Source: Stentor coeruleus (Eukaryota > Ciliophora > Heterotrichea > Heterotrichida > Stentoridae). From it: a stretch of 46,439 nucleotides of DNA. How positions within the stretch are numbered: position 1 is the first letter of the stretch; every line of letters begins with the position of its first letter. The notes below the pieces were generated by a model, which was not told the DNA's origin, did not search any database, and saw only the letters and a program-made list of their open reading frames with translations. Location: assembly GCA_001970955.1 (NCBI GenBank), contig MPUH01000551.1, forward strand, positions 1-46,439, read 5' to 3'. Of this stretch, positions 21,569-31,171 are shown piece after piece. The translations under genes and the position numbers were made by a program.

Positions 21569-21810
21569 AATTAGGATGAGAAAGGTTAATAAGTAAGAAT
21601 TAGCTTTGCATAGTTTAATGTAAGAGAAATTTATAGAGCATTTAATATATATTTAGATTGTATACTAAATAGTAATGAAAAAATATATATTTAGATTGTA
21701 TACTAAATAGTAATGAAAATATAATGATAAAAGTTTTGCTATATTTAGCTTTTAGATTATAAATAGAGTTTCAACTTAATTTCATTGAAAAATAGTTATT
21801 TAAAATTAAT
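21569..21810. repeat. 5' flank of the 504-aa gene, duplicated at 29592-29803
   Basis: This stretch matches 29592-29803 in the same orientation, beginning 'ttaggatgagaaagg' and ending 'tttcattgaaaa', with many substitutions and one extra tandem unit here. Both are immediately upstream of genes. Confidence 0.85.
21644..21718. repeat. Tandem repeat, period 38, two units
   Basis: 21644-21680 and 21682-21718 are identical 37-mers containing 'ttagattgtatactaaat'. The homologous flank at 29592-29803 has only one unit, so the duplication arose after the segments separated. Confidence 0.9.
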
Positions 21811-21889
21811 AAATAAAATATTCAAAATCTAAAATCATATTGAAAAATAGTTATTTAAAGTTAATAAATAAAATACTTAAAAGCTAAAA
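21784..21889. repeat. Tandem repeat, period 55, two units
   Basis: 21784-21838 and 21839-21889 share 'attgaaaaatagttatttaa' then '(a/g)ttaataaataaaata', differing at a few positions. Confidence 0.85.
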
Positions 21890-21990
21890 AAATATTCTAC
21901 AGTACGTGTACTGCAGTAAATTTATTAAAAACAAGATATAATTGTGGCAAAACTACAGTATAACAAGCAATATAACATTTTTTTTTGATC

Positions 21991-22254
21991 ATGGTAGGCC
22001 CTGGTACTTTGAAGAGAGGCTGCCCAAGAGTTTCTGAGACTGGAAAATGTCCACATGATAATCAAGCCAAAATTCCTAACGAAAAATGTTTTATATTCAC
22101 TAATTCAAGAAAAAGTTCAGTACAAGATAGAGTTTTTAAGATCCCTAAGAACAGACTCTATTGTGAGCTTATTTTAATAGACAATCAAAAATTTAAGGAA
22201 ATTATATTTCTTACTTCTGTCTGTAAGGTGACTTTTTTACTTAAAAATGATTAG
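21991..22254 (+). CDS. Possible small protein or exon (87 aa), unknown
   Basis: Open frame from the ATG at 21991 to TAG. It is richer in G and C than its surroundings and has five cysteines, including a short C-x-x-x-x-x-x-x-C arrangement near the N-terminus (RGCPRVSETGKCPHD). No family recognised and no intron of the local type extends it. It sits between the tandem repeats and the decayed gene copy, so it could be a gene fragment. It could equally be a chance frame. Confidence 0.3.
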   Translation: MVGPGTLKRGCPRVSETGKCPHDNQAKIPNEKCFIFTNSRKSSVQDRVFKIPKNRLYCELILIDNQKFKEIIFLTSVCKVTFLLKND

Positions 22255-22617
22255 TTTCATAGCAGATTAATCATTAATATTAGCTGTGCATATTCAGTTT
22301 GAATCTTAAATATTTAAAGGATTTGATAATAAAAGATTAGTTTTGGTGAGATTAGAATAAATTATTCAATTTTTTTTTTAAATTTAGAGCATTAAGTTTC
22401 TCAAAGGTGCCTTGCATCATAAAAATAAAATAAAGTGTTTAATTAGCAAATAATAAAAATAAACTAGAGAACGACGATTAAGTAAGGATTTAATTTCAAT
22501 TTTATATAGAAAAAAGTGAGAGTGTCAAAAATGTAGAGTCCTAGAAGAGTGCTTTTAAAATGAACTTTTATTAATTATTTATGAATTTCAATGATTATAC
22601 AAATAATAGGCCATTTT
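22255..22617. other. Intergenic, nothing recognised
   Basis: AT-rich spacer between the small frame and the decayed gene copy. No gene, RNA or repeat seen. Confidence 0.55.
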
Positions 22618-22922
22618 AAAGATAGCAAAAGTGTGCCGAGAATGTATTTGCTTACATCTGTTGCGCTGAAGAGGTAGAAAGTTATGAAGGAAGTTTTGGA
22701 AAACCAGAAAAAAGAAATACTTTTGAAGACTATTGAGAAAAAAATATCAAAAGATAGTGAAAAACAAGTTAATCTTCCACATATGAAGAAATTTGTCTTT
22801 AGGTCAGAAAACTAGCGGGGTCCGCCAATATGCTCGTAGGATTTCACTTTTTAACATAAATTAAACATTTGTAGTAAAAAAATCTTAAAGTCCTTTTGAT
22901 TTATTAAACAAGAGAATATATA
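22618..22922 (+). pseudogene. Decayed copy of the end of the coiled-coil gene
   Basis: Matches 19548-19857, the last ~270 coding nt and 3' flank of the 672-aa coiled-coil gene, in the same orientation. The first 60 nt differ at six positions. It has no start, a CAG-to-TAG nonsense change (22674-22676), a 13-nt deletion after 'aggtcag' and a 1-nt deletion near 22830, so it cannot encode the protein. Similarity stops at 'agagaatatat' (about 22922). The parent continues directly with sequence whose copy resumes at 25761. Confidence 0.92.
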
Positions 22923-23131
22923 TAAATTTTATAATCATAAAAACCTTTAGAATAATTTTTCTACATTTTCAGCTTAAATATCTTAATTTCCCAAATTATT
23001 TCATCGTAAATTGTATAAAATAATTATCTTTATAAAGTTCCACCTACAATAATATTTTTATCATCATAATGATTTATTAAATGTCAACTTTTTTACATAT
23101 AAAAATTAGGGAAGCTTATTAGTTTTTATCA

Positions 23132-25705
23132 CTATATTAGCTGTATTATTAGAAAACTATTTATTCCTAATCCTAAACTTTCAATTTGCCCTGAACCTTG
23201 TATAAGAAGTTTTTCTGAAGATAATAACGCTAATAATATTGTTTCTTGGGTTTTCTTGTTAGGAATTGGGTAATTATTTAGTAGATAAATCTTAAAATCA
23301 TTTTTGATTGCGGAAAAGTTTACATTGATTGCTGATTTCACTTGATTTTTTAAAGTGATAAAATTTTTTTTTTTAGAGACTAGAAAAATAATCGGATCTA
23401 AGTTAATGACCTTTTTTTCTGTATTAACTATATATGCATAAAGAGATATTGTATTTTGATTATCTAAAGGTGCTAAAGCATGAACTATTCCATTTGTAAT
23501 TTGCACATAATTAGGCTCAACAAGTACATATATAAGCAAATTGCAATTTTTGATTTCACTTTCAGTAAACTTAAATTCCAAATAATCATTATATACTTTC
23601 CATCCAGTAAGCTCTTTGCAAATTAAATATGTATGCTTTGTATTTAACTCAATTTCTTCTATTATAGTAATACACATAAGTTCATAAGTAAGCGAATATA
23701 AAGTTAAAGTTTGCACCTCGGATAACAAAAAGGGTTTTTTGCTTTCGATTTCTAATATCAAAATTTTAGCAAAGTTTAAATATAGAATTTTTATATACCC
23801 TTTTTGCTTATTTTGACATTTTTTACAACTGATTAGCATCATTGAATTAGAAGTATCAAAAAATTTTGATAATAAGAAACTATTAAGACTTTTATTATTC
23901 CCTCCAATATCTTGATTTACAGAAAAATAATAATATGAGTCATTTAATTCGTTAGAATTATGCTCAAAGTCTGGACCTTTATGGATATAAATTATCCTTC
24001 TTGTCCATTTATATAATTGCAATTGATTACTAAGTAAATGGTTTAAAAGGTGCTTAACATCACCACTTTTTCCAGTTTTAAATTCAGTATTTGACTTTTC
24101 TAATGCTTTTAAAAAAGTGCTAATCATTGATTCTAATAAATTATTCTTTCGATTTTTCATACAATTCAGGAGATTTTCTAAACAAGCGCTTAAATCAGTG
24201 TTTTTCGACAATTTAGAAAAAACTATAGGCAAATGAACTAAGATCTGAAGTGTTGTATTTATAAAACAAGTATTTCCTTTATTAGGAATTGATAAAGAAC
24301 GAACCCTTAGATGTTTATATGATAAAGAATTACTCATAAGACTTTCTGTATCAAAAACATTTCTTTCAATTTTTCTCCCTTCTCTAGGAGTTCGTGAGTT
24401 TCCTAAATATAAAGGAGTTAGAGAATTTCCTGTTAGACTATATTCGTACTTATGAAATTTTAATGTATTTATTTTTAATTCCATTTGTTCATGTAAACTC
24501 TTCGTTTTTGGATCTTCAGTTTTTTTATTAGGGTCTATGAGTTGATTCCAAAAACACAAAAGTTTTTCAAACAGTTTTAAAGCTTCGATTTTATAGTCAA
24601 ATCTCTGAGTCTCATATTTTTTATTGTTTATGTTGGAGTTTTTTATATTGAAATTTGTTTCATTTTCCAATAGCTTTTCCTGAATTTCTTTGCATATTTC
24701 AAATGCTTTAAATGAATCTTGATATTTATCTTGTATAAAATAAAGACATCCTAAATTGTAGTATATAATAGACAGTTCAAGTCCATCAGGATTTGCTAAA
24801 TTTAAGACTTTTTTTCTATATTCTTCATAACAATAAAATGCTTTGTTAGGTTTATTCATTGTTATATATAAATTTCCTAGATTTTTATAAAATACTGCTG
24901 GAATAAGATTATCGGAATTAGAGAATTTGTATATAATTTTTTTGCACTTTTTATAATAATCCAATGCTTTTTTTTGTTCATTTTGATTGTAATAAATCGT
25001 ACCTATGCTATTATAAACTAAAACCAGGTATGAATGATTAGGATAAAGTTTTTTTTCCCATATATTTTTACATTTTTCATATAGCTTTAATGCTTTATCC
25101 TTATGATTGAGATTATAATAAAAATATGCTTGATTGTATATTATTAAAGCCAACATCGGATGATTTTCACCCAAAATATTTTTATAAATATTTCTTGATA
25201 CTTTAAAACATTCAAATGACATTTCCTTTTGATTTGTTTTTTCATATAAAATAGCTAGGTTATTTAATGTAGCAGCTATCATTTGGTTGTCAGGAATTTG
25301 TAGACTATTTTGAATTTTCTTAGTTTCCTCGAATTTTTGAATTGCATTAGAAAATTTATCTACTTTCATGTAATAATTCCCACAGATGTAGCAGAGCTCA
25401 TTTTCATTTTTAGGAGTTTTGTTATGAAGATGCTTAATTTTCAGATAAAGTTTTGCGTATTTTTTAGCTTCTTTCAATTCTCCATCAGTATTTCTTCCAA
25501 AAATATCATTAATTTTCCCTAGAGTTAGCGCTAGTCTCCTGTACACACCAGAGTTTTTATTCCTCATTTTGTCAGAACATAAATTACTTTTTTCATAGAC
25601 TCGCTTATAAATCCCATAAGCTTCTTGATAGTTCCCTTTGCAATATTCATCATCACCTTGATGCTTTAATTTATGAACTGTTTGAGAATAATTCCTAGAA
25701 GACAT
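23132..25705 (-). CDS. TPR-USP fusion: ubiquitin-specific protease with TPR repeats (857 aa)
   Basis: ATG to TAG, single exon. Residues about 1-350 are tetratricopeptide repeats of the ~42-residue kinesin-light-chain type (YNSIGTIYYNQNEQKKALDYY is one helix pair). A Ser-rich linker follows, then a USP-like domain from about 470: Cys box IPNKGNTCFINTTLQIL with candidate nucleophile C480, and a His box with H691 (KHTYLICK) and N706-D707 (VYND), in catalytic order. It departs from the family: the Gly before His is Lys, and only one CxxC pair (SCKKC) of the usual two zinc pairs is visible. The domain (about 260 aa) is short. The last ~90 residues could be ubiquitin-like. It probably removes ubiquitin, or binds it if inactive, with TPRs recruiting partners. 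It sits inside a broken duplicated segment. Confidence 0.85.
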   Translation of the reverse strand: MSSRNYSQTVHKLKHQGDDEYCKGNYQEAYGIYKRVYEKSNLCSDKMRNKNSGVYRRLALTLGKINDIFGRNTDGELKEAKKYAKLYLKIKHLHNKTPKNENELCYICGNYYMKVDKFSNAIQKFEETKKIQNSLQIPDNQMIAATLNNLAILYEKTNQKEMSFECFKVSRNIYKNILGENHPMLALIIYNQAYFYYNLNHKDKALKLYEKCKNIWEKKLYPNHSYLVLVYNSIGTIYYNQNEQKKALDYYKKCKKIIYKFSNSDNLIPAVFYKNLGNLYITMNKPNKAFYCYEEYRKKVLNLANPDGLELSIIYYNLGCLYFIQDKYQDSFKAFEICKEIQEKLLENETNFNIKNSNINNKKYETQRFDYKIEALKLFEKLLCFWNQLIDPNKKTEDPKTKSLHEQMELKINTLKFHKYEYSLTGNSLTPLYLGNSRTPREGRKIERNVFDTESLMSNSLSYKHLRVRSLSIPNKGNTCFINTTLQILVHLPIVFSKLSKNTDLSACLENLLNCMKNRKNNLLESMISTFLKALEKSNTEFKTGKSGDVKHLLNHLLSNQLQLYKWTRRIIYIHKGPDFEHNSNELNDSYYYFSVNQDIGGNNKSLNSFLLSKFFDTSNSMMLISCKKCQNKQKGYIKILYLNFAKILILEIESKKPFLLSEVQTLTLYSLTYELMCITIIEEIELNTKHTYLICKELTGWKVYNDYLEFKFTESEIKNCNLLIYVLVEPNYVQITNGIVHALAPLDNQNTISLYAYIVNTEKKVINLDPIIFLVSKKKNFITLKNQVKSAINVNFSAIKNDFKIYLLNNYPIPNKKTQETILLALLSSEKLLIQGSGQIESLGLGINSFLIIQLI

Positions 25706-25760
25706 TCAAATATTATAATTATCAGCTTTAAAATATTTTTATTTATTATTATCATAAATT

Positions 25761-26145
25761 ATGTATCTATAAAAATATACTAGTATTTTTTATTCATAAA
25801 TATCTATTTAAAAACTATAAACAGCCTAAGATTCTTTTAAAAAGCATTTCATGTATAAAATATATCGGCACCTGAACTTGATATATAAAAATATAAGCTT
25901 TTTAGTTTTTGTGAAATCATTAGTTTATTCTTCTTGACTTAGGATTTGATAATTAATACTCCAATATGATAATTTAAATGTAGTGTTGCGTTTTAACTCA
26001 AATGGGTCTAATTATTTCCTAGAATTAATTTACTCTCTAGTTTTAAGTTTATTATATTGGAATAAGTACTCAGAGCTTGTAGAATAAAATTTAACTGCCC
26101 AACTAAGTATATGGAATCTTTTCGGCTTAAATTAAATTTTACTAT
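25761..26145 (-). pseudogene. Decayed copy of the end of the 504-aa gene
   Basis: Matches 19860-20405 (intergenic plus 3' coding end of the 504-aa gene) with an internal deletion of about 160 nt at 26097. The C-terminal codons are still readable (YWSINYQILSQEE), but two sense codons have become stops (CAA to TAA and TAT to TAA near 26011-26025). Its left edge begins where the copy at 22618-22922 stops in parental order. Confidence 0.92.
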
Positions 26146-26405
26146 GCATTTAAAACTAAAAGTAAATCTTTTGTTTATTCAAATACAAAATTCGAAAAAT
26201 ATCAAATATAATTATTTTCCATTTAGACTCATAATTCAAATTAACCAAAATCTTTAATTTTCTATTAAATATAAAAAATCCACCTTACTTATAACGAAAA
26301 AAATCCACATCATAAAAATTATTTATTTTCAATAAGCATATTCCAAATCAAAAAACTAAGATTTATAGCATATTCTAAAGATAATAATATCGTAAACTAT
26401 TAGTT
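26146..26405. other. 3' flank of the USP15-like gene
   Basis: Nearly G-free on the + strand, like 3' flanks of other minus-strand genes here. No gene seen. Confidence 0.5.
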
Positions 26406-29141
26406 CTAAAGATTACTGCGTTTATAAAACAGTACATATGCAGCAGAAGACGTCAAAGAGCTTTTATCACGAAGCAAAGATACGGAAGAATCGTTAAAAT
26501 CATACCAATTGCCATTAACGTTTTTCGCATAAGCTGTGTAATGTCCTCCACCCATAGATCCATAATGATTAGACACAGCATATAAATCATATGAAACTCT
26601 TTCTCCAGCATGCGAACTCATAATCAAATTTTCTATAGGAAAGTCAACTTGTGCTCCATTTTTTGAAGCCATATATCCACTTCTTTTAAACCTCTTCAAA
26701 TGTATAATCAAATACTTAGGCAGCTTATAAAGATTCATTTTCTTCGTTGCTCGTCTATGTGTTTTACAAGTCTTGCAGTAAATTGTGTTTTGCTCATCAA
26801 GTTCCTCAACTTCTTCAAACTGTCTAATGCAATCAGATAAATCCAAACCTCTATTTTCCGAACTCCTTCTTTCTTCTTCACGTGAAACTTGGGCTTTTTG
26901 ATACTTAAGTGGGTTTAGTTTATTAACAAATTTATTCTTTTCTCCAATTGCAATGATATTTATAAACAAACATGGGTCTCTTATCTTTTTAATATAATTT
27001 TCTAATGGTTCATCGCTAAAAGGTAATTTGCATCCATAACAAGTTTCTTTATTGCATACAACACAAGGAGACCTTCCTGGATTATAAGCTGTAAGATTAT
27101 AAAGGTTATCTTGTTTTTCTAAGAAAAAACTAGGAAAAGCTTGATGGAAACGTTCAATAATTTCATCTTGGTTTAATGATTTTTCTTCGATTTTTTGGAT
27201 TATCTGTGAGAATATTGAGATATGAAAATCTTTTAATGTTGATATTGTCACGATAAAAGTTCTAGTGATCCCACATGTTACTCCACAACCATAATTATCA
27301 TTAGCAGATTTGTATGAGAAATTGCAGGCTATTATAGCTTGATCTTCAGGAAGAGGGTTATAATTGAAAATGTAATAGTCTCTATGTTTATCGATTTGCT
27401 CGTTACGAGTCACAAGGCGACGGATGTCTTTGTTAGAAGGGTCATATTCTCCTACAAAGTAGTTTTCAGATTTAAGCTCATTAGGGAGCTTCTTAACCAA
27501 ATCCCTAACTTTACACAAAGTAGGTACTTCAAACCTCACCTGACTCGCAAGTTCATTATTAATAACAACACATTCCTTATACATAGTCTCTTTAGTTGGC
27601 ACCGGTAATGTGAGCATTAAAAAAGGGTCAAAAGCTACAGACGTCCTATTGCACTCCAAACATGTAACTTCACTTCTATATTGTCCATGCATCAAATCAA
27701 CAATAATACTCTGATTTCTTTCTTTATGCTTATCCCACCATTTTTCAGCCAATTCCACTTCAGAAAGTCCATTTTCTTCAATATCCCTTGGTTGAGGTTT
27801 GGGTGCTTGATTTAAATCCTCATGAATTCCATCAATTAAAAAACTTAGCATTTCTTGTGAATCCTGTTGACTATACCCAATAAACTGTGAAGCAAATCCT
27901 CCAAGTGCTTTTTTCAAATTCCAAGGTGAGACACTAGATGAACTCCCAGTCCACATTTCTTTAATCAATTGTGCATAAGCATTTATAATTTTTCCCCCTG
28001 AGCCGATACGATTTTTAGTATTAATATCATGTGAAAATCTACCACTAAGTAAATATTCAGTAAGAGCATGAGTATTAGATAAACATTGAAGACCTGAATT
28101 CATAAAGCAAGTATTACCTAGATTTTGAAGACCAGTTAAACCTTTTTTTGAACTTGAGGATAAGGATGATGCGAAATTTTGCTTTGATATTATTTTGAAT
28201 GATGTTGGAGCATTTGGGCTAACGACTTCACATATGACAACATCAGAATCAGCGATTTCTAGGTTTTGGATTTCATCATTACCTTTAAGTTGAGTCCCAG
28301 GGAAACATTTTGTCGCTTGTTTTATGGCTTTATTGAAGTTTGTAAGATTGTATTCAGGGTCGCATTTCCATAGATAAATTTGAAAGTCTTTGTTTAAGGT
28401 ACTGAAACGAGATTTTATTGTATCTTTGATATAGGATTCAAACTCTGAAAGAATCATTTTTATAGATACTTGGAATGTTAATGATTCTATAATGATTTCG
28501 TTTTGGGATTTCGAGTTTTCTTTAGGCTCATTTGAGTTTTCTTGAGGGTTCCTATCAAAAATAATCATATTTACAGGTTTGAGATTGATTTCAACTTTAG
28601 TTTCAAACCTCCCAACTTGTATTGAGTATCTTTTGATTTCATGAAGACAACCATAGGATTGTTTGAAATATTCCCAAGCTTTAGGTGGGAGAATTTCATA
28701 GTCTAAACTTAGTCTCATACCTTTTTTTACTATATATTGAGGTTCATATGATGGATTATGATCAAGGATGTCATGGCTATCTACTGGACCTAGAGGTATT
28801 GAATTTATCAGTTGAGTTTTGGATTCCTCTGGGTTATCAGTGATTATGTCAGAGTTTGTTTCTGAAGCTGGAGGATTTTCTCTTGAGTTTGGGCCACCGT
28901 TCCTGTGGTCCATGTCCATATTTGAACTTTCTCTAGATTGATCTCGAAGGTTCGGCGAAGGCTCATCGTCAAGATCCATATCATCATGCTTCAAATTATT
29001 GATTTCCCTCCATTTGTTCAGCCATTTCATGCTGATTATGTACCAAACACTACCTGCTTTAGGGGATGAAAAGGATTTTTCGACATCATCATCTTGGCCT
29101 TGAATCCAGGACTCAACTGTAGAAGGTTCAATTTTATCCAT
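26406..29141 (-). CDS. Ubiquitin carboxyl-terminal hydrolase, USP4/11/15 type (911 aa)
   Basis: ATG to TAG. It cleaves ubiquitin from proteins by a Cys-His-Asp mechanism. The N-terminal DUSP domain covers about residues 10-170, interrupted by a Ser/Asp/Asn-rich insert (about 52-110) and ending with LPPKAWEYFKQSYG. A ubiquitin-like segment follows (about 190-310). The catalytic domain begins with GLQNLGNTCFMNSGLQCLSN (nucleophile C345) and ends with GGGHYTAY and WYDFNDSS (H867, D884 or N883). Zinc-binding CxxC pairs are present (TCLECN and CKTCKTH). The large insert between the catalytic halves, and DUSP-Ubl-USP order, match USP4/11/15 and yeast Ubp12. The last residues (AAYVLFYKR) complete the fold. 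All catalytic residues are present, so it should be active. Broken duplicated fragments flank it. Confidence 0.96.
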   Translation of the reverse strand: MDKIEPSTVESWIQGQDDDVEKSFSSPKAGSVWYIISMKWLNKWREINNLKHDDMDLDDEPSPNLRDQSRESSNMDMDHRNGGPNSRENPPASETNSDIITDNPEESKTQLINSIPLGPVDSHDILDHNPSYEPQYIVKKGMRLSLDYEILPPKAWEYFKQSYGCLHEIKRYSIQVGRFETKVEINLKPVNMIIFDRNPQENSNEPKENSKSQNEIIIESLTFQVSIKMILSEFESYIKDTIKSRFSTLNKDFQIYLWKCDPEYNLTNFNKAIKQATKCFPGTQLKGNDEIQNLEIADSDVVICEVVSPNAPTSFKIISKQNFASSLSSSSKKGLTGLQNLGNTCFMNSGLQCLSNTHALTEYLLSGRFSHDINTKNRIGSGGKIINAYAQLIKEMWTGSSSSVSPWNLKKALGGFASQFIGYSQQDSQEMLSFLIDGIHEDLNQAPKPQPRDIEENGLSEVELAEKWWDKHKERNQSIIVDLMHGQYRSEVTCLECNRTSVAFDPFLMLTLPVPTKETMYKECVVINNELASQVRFEVPTLCKVRDLVKKLPNELKSENYFVGEYDPSNKDIRRLVTRNEQIDKHRDYYIFNYNPLPEDQAIIACNFSYKSANDNYGCGVTCGITRTFIVTISTLKDFHISIFSQIIQKIEEKSLNQDEIIERFHQAFPSFFLEKQDNLYNLTAYNPGRSPCVVCNKETCYGCKLPFSDEPLENYIKKIRDPCLFINIIAIGEKNKFVNKLNPLKYQKAQVSREEERRSSENRGLDLSDCIRQFEEVEELDEQNTIYCKTCKTHRRATKKMNLYKLPKYLIIHLKRFKRSGYMASKNGAQVDFPIENLIMSSHAGERVSYDLYAVSNHYGSMGGGHYTAYAKNVNGNWYDFNDSSVSLLRDKSSLTSSAAYVLFYKRSNL

Positions 29142-29591
29142 TTATTTGATTTATCTTTAGGGTATTTAGTTTTAACAAGTATTCTATTGCTATACTGAAA
29201 GTAATACGATAAAATATAAGTTTTATATATAGGGAAAAAAATAGTCAAATCAAAAATGTTGTATATACAATTTTGAAGATTTAAAATACTTGGCTTTGAT
29301 TGGGAGAATTGTGGGATTTGATATAATTTTTAAAGGATTTTTGAGTGATTGAAGCTATATTGTGAATATGAATTATATAATATAGACAGTTTTATTAGAG
29401 AATTGTATAAGGGTTTTTATTAGATTAATAGATTGGAAGTATGATTTTGATAAGGCTTAAGATGAGAGGATTTTGAGATTTATGAGGCTTGATGAGTTTC
29501 TGAGGAAAAGTTGGAGGTTTTGAAGTATTTTTTGGAGGTTTATAAGAAGAGAGGCTTTGGTATAATTAGAGAGAAAGGGATGCTTGATGAA
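29142..29591. other. 5' flank of the USP15-like gene
   Basis: Rich in G and almost without C on the + strand from about 29290 to 29590, hence G-poor on the sense strand of the minus-strand gene, as in other 5' flanks. No gene seen. Confidence 0.55.
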
Positions 29592-29803
29592 AGATTAGGA
29601 TGAGAAAGGATAATAGGTAGGAATTAGTTTTACATAGTTTGAAGTAAGAGAAATTTATAGAATATTTTTAATATATTTAGATTGTATATTTAATATTAAT
29701 TAAAATACTTGATGATGATTGTTTTACTATGTTTGACTTTTGGATTGTAAATAGAGTTTTAACTTAATTTCATTGAAAATGGTTATTGAAAGTCAATAAT
29801 AGT
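29592..29803. repeat. Copy of the 504-aa gene's 5' flank, now upstream of the RING-CH gene
   Basis: Collinear with 21569-21810 in the same orientation, with one of the two 38-nt tandem units. It ends 22 nt before the ATG of the RING-CH gene, so it forms that gene's promoter/5' UTR region. Confidence 0.82.
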
Positions 29804-29824
29804 GGTCTGACCACTTTTTATAAA

Positions 29825-30676
29825 ATGGAAGAAAATTTGAGACCAGACGGCGCTATGGAAGAAATCAAAAAAACCTTTGAAGAATCAAGCATAAAAATGG
29901 TCTGTAGAATATGTTACGACATCGAGAGAGAAAACAATAAACTCTTACACCCATGTCGATGTATAGGGTCAGTAATGTATGTTCATGAGGAATGTTTAAA
30001 AACTTGGCTCCTCTCCACAAACCAAGACCTCAGTGGCCGAGCTTGTGAGCTTTGCCATACAACTTTTACTATGGAATACAGTATAAAAACTTATTTTTCC
30101 TTTAAAGAAATATGTGATGAGGCAATTGGAACATGCATGTTTATCCCTATCCTCCTTGCAATATTAGTTTTAATTATCGTTATTATATATTTCCTATCAG
30201 TAAAATACCAAAATAGTGATACAAAAGAAAATGACCAGATATATTCATTAGCTTTAATGGCTGGATGTTCTTTAGCAGCGTTAATAATCATTTTGATTAT
30301 GGTTTATATAGTAAAAAACACATTTATCAAAAGTCGAATGGAAGATTGGAAAATTATGGATTTTATTTTAGATAATTTACTTGATAAACCTGAAGATATG
30401 CGTGAAAGGACTCTATTGACCCAAGGACTTGATAATAATCTGAATAATAATGTTTTTTTTATACAGAAGAATGTTAAGATTAATGGGAAAAAAATCAAAG
30501 CTCCAAAAGTGGCCCCTTTGAACTTAGAACCAGTTTATAAAGGGAGGAAGATGATTGGGTATAGAAGTGAAATTAGAGACCCTATGACAATGAGTTGTTT
30601 TATTAGAGGCCCGAGTCCTGGGAATTTTAGTAAGGTTTATCCTTTGAATATTGAGAAACAAAATGCAACATTGTAA
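29825..30676 (+). CDS. RING-CH (MARCH-type) membrane E3 ubiquitin ligase (283 aa)
   Basis: The start is the ATG at 29825; the open frame extends 13 codons further but has no ATG. The N-terminal RING-CH (C4HC3) finger covers about residues 25-80: C-R-I-C, then PCRC, HEEC and CELC, with Trp in LKTWL before the last pair as in MARCH proteins. Two strong hydrophobic segments follow (about 107-126 and 142-165), so the protein is anchored in a membrane with both ends cytosolic. MARCH ligases ubiquitinate membrane proteins to direct trafficking or degradation. The basic C-terminal ~110 residues have no recognised domain. It follows two deubiquitinase genes. Confidence 0.94.
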   Translation: MEENLRPDGAMEEIKKTFEESSIKMVCRICYDIERENNKLLHPCRCIGSVMYVHEECLKTWLLSTNQDLSGRACELCHTTFTMEYSIKTYFSFKEICDEAIGTCMFIPILLAILVLIIVIIYFLSVKYQNSDTKENDQIYSLALMAGCSLAALIIILIMVYIVKNTFIKSRMEDWKIMDFILDNLLDKPEDMRERTLLTQGLDNNLNNNVFFIQKNVKINGKKIKAPKVAPLNLEPVYKGRKMIGYRSEIRDPMTMSCFIRGPSPGNFSKVYPLNIEKQNATL

Positions 30677-31171
30677 GAATGAAAAAGTAATAAATTATGT
30701 TTATGATTCATTATTGATAAATTTTTTTGGGGTTTATTGGTCAGAGTTTTGAAGTATAATATTTTTTTTGATATTTTTTAGTGAGTTGTCATATTTTTAT
30801 ATATATTGTTCATGATAATTTTATATAAAATAAAAGGAAATTTTATCTTTGTTAGCTGATTATTATGCAAAGATTTTTGTGTAATTTATATAAACTATAT
30901 GACTAGCATAATAAAAATCCTTTGACAATCTTAAATATTTAACACAAAAGCTTGAATAAATTCTAAACCTAAGCTTCTTTTTATTAAAATTTGATCTTAT
31001 TTTCTCCAAAATCCCTAACAACATAAATTACAAAAAAGATCATAAATCTTGTATATATTCTTTAAATAGCCAATATTTATCAAATACTACCTAATCTCCA
31101 TCTAAAAAGCATCAACCATTATTCTTTTAAAATAATCAAAATCAAAATATTCAATAAACACTAACATAAAT
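30677..31171. other. Intergenic region between two + strand genes
   Basis: T/G-rich just after the RING-CH gene, switching at about 30900 to a stretch nearly free of G up to the next ATG. No gene or RNA seen. Confidence 0.6.

Noticed and set aside
22922-25761. Terminal inverted repeats or target duplication at the ends of the TPR-USP insertion
   Set aside because: Short matches such as 'ataaatt' and 'atcata' occur on both sides, but in DNA this AT-rich they are expected by chance.
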